A stretch of DNA of 64,000 bases from Halpernia frigidisoli (GTDB taxonomy: Bacteria; Bacteroidota; Bacteroidia; Flavobacteriales; Weeksellaceae): assembly GCF_900113805.1 (NCBI RefSeq), contig NZ_FOQT01000002.1, forward strand, positions 372,001 through 436,000, in the 5' to 3' direction. Under the pieces are notes generated by a model that was given only the letters and a program-made list of their open reading frames with translations, did not search any database and was not told the DNA's origin. Both the position numbers and the translations under genes were made by a program. Positions 59,980-64,000 of this stretch are shown here, one piece after another (within the stretch, counting starts at the first letter, position 1; each line of letters opens with the position of its first letter).

Positions 59980-61767
59980 CTACGGACAAGCTTGCTTGTT
60001 CATACACTTCCAGCTGAAAGTAGCACCATTGTCAACAGTTGTGTAAATTTTCAGACATTTTGCTTCCTGATCATAAACGAGCATTCCTTCAATTGGATTA
60101 GGAATGGCATTAACCGTAGCCGTTTTAGCAATTCGATTAACTACAAAACCTTTGGTTTTAGATTCCATCGCTGTCCAGGCACCTTTCCTAACCATTGGCC
60201 AGTTATCCTGAGCCGCGCCGGCTCTTCCCAAAGATGTAATTCCCTGAGTTGTATCTAATGAAGTACCGCCTGTTGCAGCAGGTTTATAGCAAAATTCTTC
60301 TACTTTAATAAAGATTGTTGCTATATTGCTCGTCAAATTAGCATTATCTTTTACAATATATTGCACTGATGTAGGGTTGCCAATAAAACCAGCAGTTGGA
60401 GTGAATGTCAAAATACCGGTATTATCAACGAACCATTTCCCCTGCGCGGCAATTGTGAATCCTTTCAAAAGACCATTGGTTATAATCAAATTTGTCGCTC
60501 CAGAAGGCGCTGTTAAATTTATTGAAGCAGGAATCAAAACGCCACTGTTTGGATCAAGGTCGTTTGCTAAAATATTTGAGGAAAGAATCGTATTGAATTG
60601 CGTGGTATAAACATCATCTTTTGCAACTGGTTGTTGATTTATACCAAAATTCCTCTCAGTAATTGGAGTATCTGCAACAACAGTTCGCAAAACATTTGTC
60701 GTGTTTACGTCAGCATTTCCTACTATTACAAAACCACTTGGTGTGGTTAGTTCAATTGTATAAATACCACTTGACACATTTGTAAAAGCATAATTTCCAT
60801 TTGCGCCGGTTGTCGTTGTTTTAATTACACTTCCAACAGAATTTTTTAAGCTTAAAGTTGCATTAGCATAACCATTTCCATCGGGCGTTCCTGCATTATT
60901 ATCATTAAAAACTACACCCGTAATCGATTGTTTTATATTTATTGATCTGCTGTTATAAGCCGTGAATGCTGTATCACTGTCACCAGAAAAAACCTGCACC
61001 AATTTTACGACCTGACTTTGATTTTGTTTGGTAAGGCCAAGCTCAGACCAATCAAAAGCCAATAGACGAAGATCTCTGCCTGGGGAAGAAGAAACACCAG
61101 TATTGTAAGTCGGCGGATCAACATTTGCGTTATAAAATTTCCAGTTAGCAACACCAACACTTTTTACGGTGCCGAAATTAACGATATATTTATTCCCAAC
61201 AATATTGTTATTAGCATCAACAAAATAGTATTCATCTAAAGACGAAGAATTTCCCGGATCTCCAATCTGTGTGATGACAACATCAGGAACGCCATCATTT
61301 ATTGAATTAGCATCAATACTCACAATTTCAAAAGATACCTGACCGGATTTTGGAAAATTAAAAATTCCTGTTCCCAAATCCAGTCCGTTCGGACCATCGA
61401 TAAGGTATTTTGTTAAATTATTTTGAACCGGAACCGGCGTCACATTTCCTAAACCGCCAAAAGCTTCTCCTACTCCTATAAAGGTATTATTCGATAAAAC
61501 CGTTTGTGACAAAAATGTAGAAAATGCTCTAAAAGAAGTTGGATTAAAAGAAACACCTTTAGTTCCTAAAAGCACATCATTGATCCCAGTAGAATAAGTG
61601 GACTGATTCCAGGTGAAAGCCAAAAGATTATGATCATTATTAGGTTTTATTGATGTACCACTTTCCCAGTAACCACCAAAATCAGAATAAACTTTTGTAA
61701 TCGCGACCTGTGCAAAACTGAACATCGTAGTGAGAATAAAAGAAAGAAGTAATATTTTTTTTACCAT
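59980..61767 (-). CDS. Module 1 'long' secreted protein with SdrD B-like and cadherin-like domains
   Basis: A 595-residue exported protein; signal peptide MVKKILLLSFILTTMFSFAQ. Residues 21-275 are an uncharacterised N-terminal region of the type seen before SdrD B repeats (SDFGGYWESGTSIKPNNDHN, TFNQ-type strands). Residues about 279-376 form an SdrD B/Cna B-like domain (ITGVVFNDNNAGTPDGNGYA, GANGNYAFTNVSSGIYTIEL), and about 377-470 a tandem-type Ig/cadherin-like domain (VAKDDVYTTQFNTI, NDLDPNSG). The last 104 residues are the array domain: CYKPA, TTQGITSLGRAG, DNWPMVRKG, ESKTKGFVVNR, GMLVYDQ, CLKIY and the end WKCMNKQACP. Unlike modules 2 and 3, the short gene lies upstream (98 bp). No T9SS tail is visible. 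Confidence 0.75.
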   Translation of the reverse strand: MVKKILLLSFILTTMFSFAQVAITKVYSDFGGYWESGTSIKPNNDHNLLAFTWNQSTYSTGINDVLLGTKGVSFNPTSFRAFSTFLSQTVLSNNTFIGVGEAFGGLGNVTPVPVQNNLTKYLIDGPNGLDLGTGIFNFPKSGQVSFEIVSIDANSINDGVPDVVITQIGDPGNSSSLDEYYFVDANNNIVGNKYIVNFGTVKSVGVANWKFYNANVDPPTYNTGVSSSPGRDLRLLAFDWSELGLTKQNQSQVVKLVQVFSGDSDTAFTAYNSRSINIKQSITGVVFNDNNAGTPDGNGYANATLSLKNSVGSVIKTTTTGANGNYAFTNVSSGIYTIELTTPSGFVIVGNADVNTTNVLRTVVADTPITERNFGINQQPVAKDDVYTTQFNTILSSNILANDLDPNSGVLIPASINLTAPSGATNLIITNGLLKGFTIAAQGKWFVDNTGILTFTPTAGFIGNPTSVQYIVKDNANLTSNIATIFIKVEEFCYKPAATGGTSLDTTQGITSLGRAGAAQDNWPMVRKGAWTAMESKTKGFVVNRIAKTATVNAIPNPIEGMLVYDQEAKCLKIYTTVDNGATFSWKCMNKQACP

Positions 61768-61865
61768 TGTAATTTTATTATGCTCAAGAAATCAATATTT
61801 AAACTGAAAATAATGAAATTTAAAGCGAATTCGTTTTAAATAAAAAAAGAGAAAAATTGTAGATT

Positions 61866-62387
61866 TTAAGAAGGTTTCCAAAAAGACCAAACAGTTCCGT
61901 TGAATGTTGCCATTTGATGGCTTACAGTATCATAAACTACCATTCCTGCAGAAGGATTGATAATATTTAAGTAAGGATTTGCCACTTTTGGAAGAATCAT
62001 TGCTTTGTCGGTATCCGTTAAAACTAAAATTCCGGGAGCCGTGTCTGTTGAATTATCTTTACCAATTGCAACTTTTGCCGTTAAATTTTCCTGTAAAGTA
62101 TTTTGAATCTTAGTATCAACCACACCTGTTAGATCTGTGGTGTAATCCATCCAGGAACCATTACTTTTAAATTTAATTTTTTTATCAACGATGTCGAAAA
62201 TCATTGTGCCATCAACCGCACCGCTTGTTGCTGCAGAAGAAGTAACCCAAGGTAGAATAACGCCTTTATTTGCATTACCAAATTCTAAAGAAACGGAACT
62301 GTTTGTGGTTGAATTTTTTCCGATTGCGACCTGCGAAAATGTGGAAATACTAAATAGCACGGCCAGTAGAACAATATTATTTTTCAT
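61866..62387 (-). CDS. Module 1 'short' secreted protein (tandem tail-type domain)
   Basis: A 173-residue exported protein, the most diverged of the three short paralogues. I start it at ATG 62387, giving signal MKNNIVLLAVLFSISTFSQ; the longer frame would begin upstream of the predicted promoter. Copy 1 shows VAIGKNSTT, SVSLEFGNANKGVILPWV, GTMIFD and NGSWMDYT; copy 2 shows VAIGKDN, GILVLTDTDKAMILPKV, NPSAGMVVYDT and FNGTVWSFWK. It is the first gene of module 1 and lies just 250 bp after rplL, beyond a terminator. The leader is about 50 nt. The YDT form in copy 2 makes it the link between the short and long families. Confidence 0.72.
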   Translation of the reverse strand: MKNNIVLLAVLFSISTFSQVAIGKNSTTNSSVSLEFGNANKGVILPWVTSSAATSGAVDGTMIFDIVDKKIKFKSNGSWMDYTTDLTGVVDTKIQNTLQENLTAKVAIGKDNSTDTAPGILVLTDTDKAMILPKVANPYLNIINPSAGMVVYDTVSHQMATFNGTVWSFWKPS

Positions 62388-62439
62388 CAAATTGTGTTTA
62401 AGTCGTTGATTTGTGTTGTTGACCCGAAATTTCGGACTG

Positions 62440-62447
62440 CAAAGGTA
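62440..62447 (-). promoter_or_regulatory. Predicted -7 box of module 1
   Basis: TACCTTTGCAG on the minus strand fits TAnnTTTG and lies 53 bp before the short gene start. It lies beyond the rplL terminator, so module 1 is transcribed independently of the ribosomal operon. Confidence 0.55.
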
Positions 62448-62584
62448 AATATAAATAATCAATAAATATGCTATTATTATTATGAATTTTATAAATCGCA
62501 GTCTTATGACTTACAAGCCAAAATCCATATACGAAAAAAATGAAATATAGTTTTAAAATCATTATTTTTAAAATAAAAGACATA

Positions 62585-62614
62585 AAAAAACCTTTTCTTT
62601 CGAAAAGGTTTTTT
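62585..62614 (-). terminator. Strong terminator directly after rplL
   Basis: AAAAAACCTTTTC/GAAAAGGTTTTTT, a 13-bp perfect stem with loop TTTC and A/T-runs on both strands, 22 bp after the rplL stop. It cuts rplL off from the array and from rpoB. Confidence 0.92.
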
Positions 62615-62635
62615 TTAGTAAAGTGTGAAAAGAAA

Positions 62636-63004
62636 TTATTTAATCTCTACTTCAGCACCTGCTTCTTCTAATTGTTTTTTCAATGCTTCTGCAGCATCTT
62701 TAGGAATTCCTTCTTTAATTGCTGTTGGAGCAGAATCAACCATGTCTTTAGCTTCTTTCAAGCCTGCACCGGTTAAGTCTTTTACCAATTTCACAACTGC
62801 TAATTTAGAAGCACCTGCAGCTTTAAGAATTACATCGAATTCTGTTTTTTCTTCAGCAGTTTCAGCACCTCCGCCTGCACCTGCAACAACAGTTGCAGCA
62901 GCTGGTTCGATACCATATTCATCCTTAAGGATAGTTGCTAATTCATTTACGTCTTTTACTGTTAAGTTTACTAGCGATTCCGCTAAAGTTTTTAAATCTG
63001 ACAT
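62636..63004 (-). CDS. rplL: 50S ribosomal protein L7/L12
   Basis: The 122-residue L7/L12 forms the flexible stalk of the large subunit, recruiting translation GTPases. The N-terminal dimerisation helix hairpin ([20 protein letters not shown]) is followed by the Ala/Gly-rich hinge ([14 protein letters not shown]) and the globular C-terminal domain with [18 protein letters not shown] and the factor-binding helix block [17 protein letters not shown]. Everything is standard. It follows rplJ by 51 bp, in one transcript, and is followed by a strong terminator instead of rpoB. Confidence 0.97.
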   Translation of the reverse strand: MSDLKTLAESLVNLTVKDVNELATILKDEYGIEPAAATVVAGAGGGAETAEEKTEFDVILKAAGASKLAVVKLVKDLTGAGLKEAKDMVDSAPTAIKEGIPKDAAEALKKQLEEAGAEVEIK

Positions 63005-63055
63005 TGTTGTAATGTTTTGTTGTTAAACGATTTATTGATTTTGTTTTGAGTATTT

Positions 63056-63658
63056 TTATTCTGCAGCCGGAGTATCTTCTCCTTTTGCAGGTTCTTCAGT
63101 TGCAGTTTCAGCCGGAGCTTCAACATTTGCCTCTGGTGTAGCTTCAGTTGCTTCTTCAGAAGCAGCATCACCTTTCATTTTGTCTTGATTTTGCAATGCA
63201 GCAATTACATTTCTAATTGGAGACTGTAGTAATCCGATGATCTCACCAAGCATTTCTTCTTTCGATTTAATGTTTGCAAGAGTCTCAAGATTTTCATCAC
63301 CAACGTAAACTGTACCGTCTAATATTGCAGATTTCAAAGAAGGAAAATCTCCTTTTTTTCTAACTGTTTTAATTAGTTTTGCCGGTGCATTTGCAATATC
63401 AGAAATTAATAATGCAGAATTTCCTTTAAATGTTTCAAACATTTCAGAATAATCTACACCTTCTGTCTGCTCCATTGCTTTTTGAAGTAAAGTATTTTTT
63501 ACAACTTTCAGCGTGATATCATTTTTAAAAGCCTGTCTTCTGAAATCTGAAGTTACAGCAGCGTTCAAACCATTAAGGTTAGCCACATAAACATTCTTTG
63601 CGCCCTTTAACAAATCTTTTATTTCCTGTATCGCAGTTACTTTATTTTCTTTAGTCAT
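63056..63658 (-). CDS. rplJ: 50S ribosomal protein L10
   Basis: L10 joins the L7/L12 stalk dimers to 23S rRNA. The first 165 residues are normal (KVTAIQEIKDLLKGAKNVYV, LNGLNAAVTSDFRRQAF, GNSALLISD, LLQSPIRNVIAALQNQ). The last 35 residues are an acidic Ala/Glu/Pro/Thr tail (EATPEANVEAPAETATEEPA), an extension known in Bacteroidota L10 and probably disordered. It starts 13 bp after rplA. In other bacteria L10 with L12 represses its own operon by binding the leader; no such leader is in this window. Confidence 0.97.
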   Translation of the reverse strand: MTKENKVTAIQEIKDLLKGAKNVYVANLNGLNAAVTSDFRRQAFKNDITLKVVKNTLLQKAMEQTEGVDYSEMFETFKGNSALLISDIANAPAKLIKTVRKKGDFPSLKSAILDGTVYVGDENLETLANIKSKEEMLGEIIGLLQSPIRNVIAALQNQDKMKGDAASEEATEATPEANVEAPAETATEEPAKGEDTPAAE

Positions 63659-63671
63659 TGTTTCTCAGGTA

Positions 63672-64000
63672 TTAGTTTGTTTTAGTATCAATTGCAATTC
63701 CCGGGCTCATTGTAGAAGACAAATAAATGCTTTTTACATAAACACCTTTCGCAGCAGTTGGTTTCAATTTATTTAAAGTCTGGATCAATTCGATTGCATT
63801 CTCTTTGATTTTCTGAGCATCAAAAGATACTTTTCCAATCGCAGCATGAATGATACCGTATTTGTCAACTTTAAAATCAATTTTACCAGCTTTTACTTCA
63901 GCAACAGCTTTTCCGATATCCATAGTTACAGTTCCGGATTTAGGATTTGGCATTAAACCTCTTGGGCCTAAAATTCTACCCAAAGGTCCTAATTTACCCA
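63672..64000 (-). CDS. rplA: 50S ribosomal protein L1, C-terminal part (cut by the window edge)
   Basis: L1 binds 23S rRNA at the mobile stalk by the E site. Only the last 108 residues or so are visible; the frame stays open to base 64000 ([20 protein letters not shown]), so the start lies outside. The signature [20 protein letters not shown] and the C-terminal [20 protein letters not shown] are typical. It is followed after 13 bp by rplJ. The preceding rplK and nusG/secE are expected beyond the window. Confidence 0.97.
   Translation of the reverse strand, partial: GKLGPLGRILGPRGLMPNPKSGTVTMDIGKAVAEVKAGKIDFKVDKYGIIHAAIGKVSFDAQKIKENAIELIQTLNKLKPTAAKGVYVKSIYLSSTMSPGIAIDTKTN

Noticed and set aside
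53415-62387. Secreted-protein array as a prophage tail or phage-derived contractile system
   Set aside because: The tail-fibre-like domain occurs here, but every protein has a Sec signal peptide and there are no sheath, baseplate, capsid, terminase, lysis or integrase genes.
51954-62636. Insertion sequence or integrative element in the rplL-rpoB gap
   Set aside because: No transposase or integrase gene, no tRNA and no convincing direct repeats at the borders could be seen.
1-64000. tRNA or rRNA genes
   Set aside because: I looked for cloverleaf patterns (GTTCGAATC-type T arms with matching acceptor ends) in the intergenic gaps and saw none.

Overview
The window reads as chromosome of a flavobacterium, most likely from the Chryseobacterium/Kaistella group. 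It is AT-rich. It carries gldB and gldC, secreted proteins with the type A C-terminal sorting domain of the type IX secretion system (T9SS), several TonB-dependent receptors, and promoters that fit the Bacteroidota -7 consensus TAnnTTTG. This placement rests on gene families and promoter style; no rRNA lies in the window.

Layout. 1-3.7 kb: a truncated TonB receptor and a surface lipoprotein. 3.7-6 kb, minus strand: nadE, then a barnase-type RNase, an archaemetzincin-type lipoprotein protease and a barstar inhibitor. 6-14 kb: gldB, gldC, a cystathionine synthase/lyase, a DinB-fold protein, a hypoxanthine-DNA glycosylase, a flavin oxidoreductase, a threonylcarbamoyl-AMP synthase and cca. 14-18.4 kb: a variant DNA/RNA endonuclease, a BtuB-like receptor under a cobalamin riboswitch, and two tandem NTF2-fold immunity-like lipoproteins separated by palindromic repeats. 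18.5-26 kb: alcohol dehydrogenase, a second barstar-like protein behind a cytoplasmic alpha-amylase, a Na+/H+ antiporter, DNA polymerase IV, lpxK and a VF530 protein. 26-43 kb: two large T9SS substrates and, between them, a D-cysteine desulfhydrase-like enzyme, a glucosaminidase/LysM protein, hemL, an old yellow enzyme, cdd, an NPP-type phosphodiesterase and a TonB receptor operon. 43-52 kb: a DUF3467 gene, rpoC and rpoB. 52-62.5 kb: an accessory block. 62.6-64 kb: rplL, rplJ and the end of rplA.

The most striking feature is the accessory block. The usually contiguous rplA-rplJ-rplL-rpoB-rpoC series is interrupted between rplL and rpoB by about 10.7 kb. The insert holds an alpha/beta hydrolase and eight secreted-protein genes in three tandem modules. 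Each module has a 'long' protein (variable adhesin-like N-terminus plus a conserved cysteine-containing C-terminal domain) and a 'short' protein that looks like two copies of a related domain. Two of the modules also start with a third secreted protein. Each module appears to have its own promoter and terminator, and a strong terminator directly follows rplL. I regard this array as the best candidate for an undescribed system. The second candidate is the barnase/archaemetzincin/barstar operon.

Intergenic space is rich in palindromic repeats. One family of about 80-125 bp (three copies) shows compensatory base changes in its stems, which suggests a folded RNA or a hairpin-dependent mobile repeat. 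No tRNA, rRNA, CRISPR array, transposase or prophage was found.
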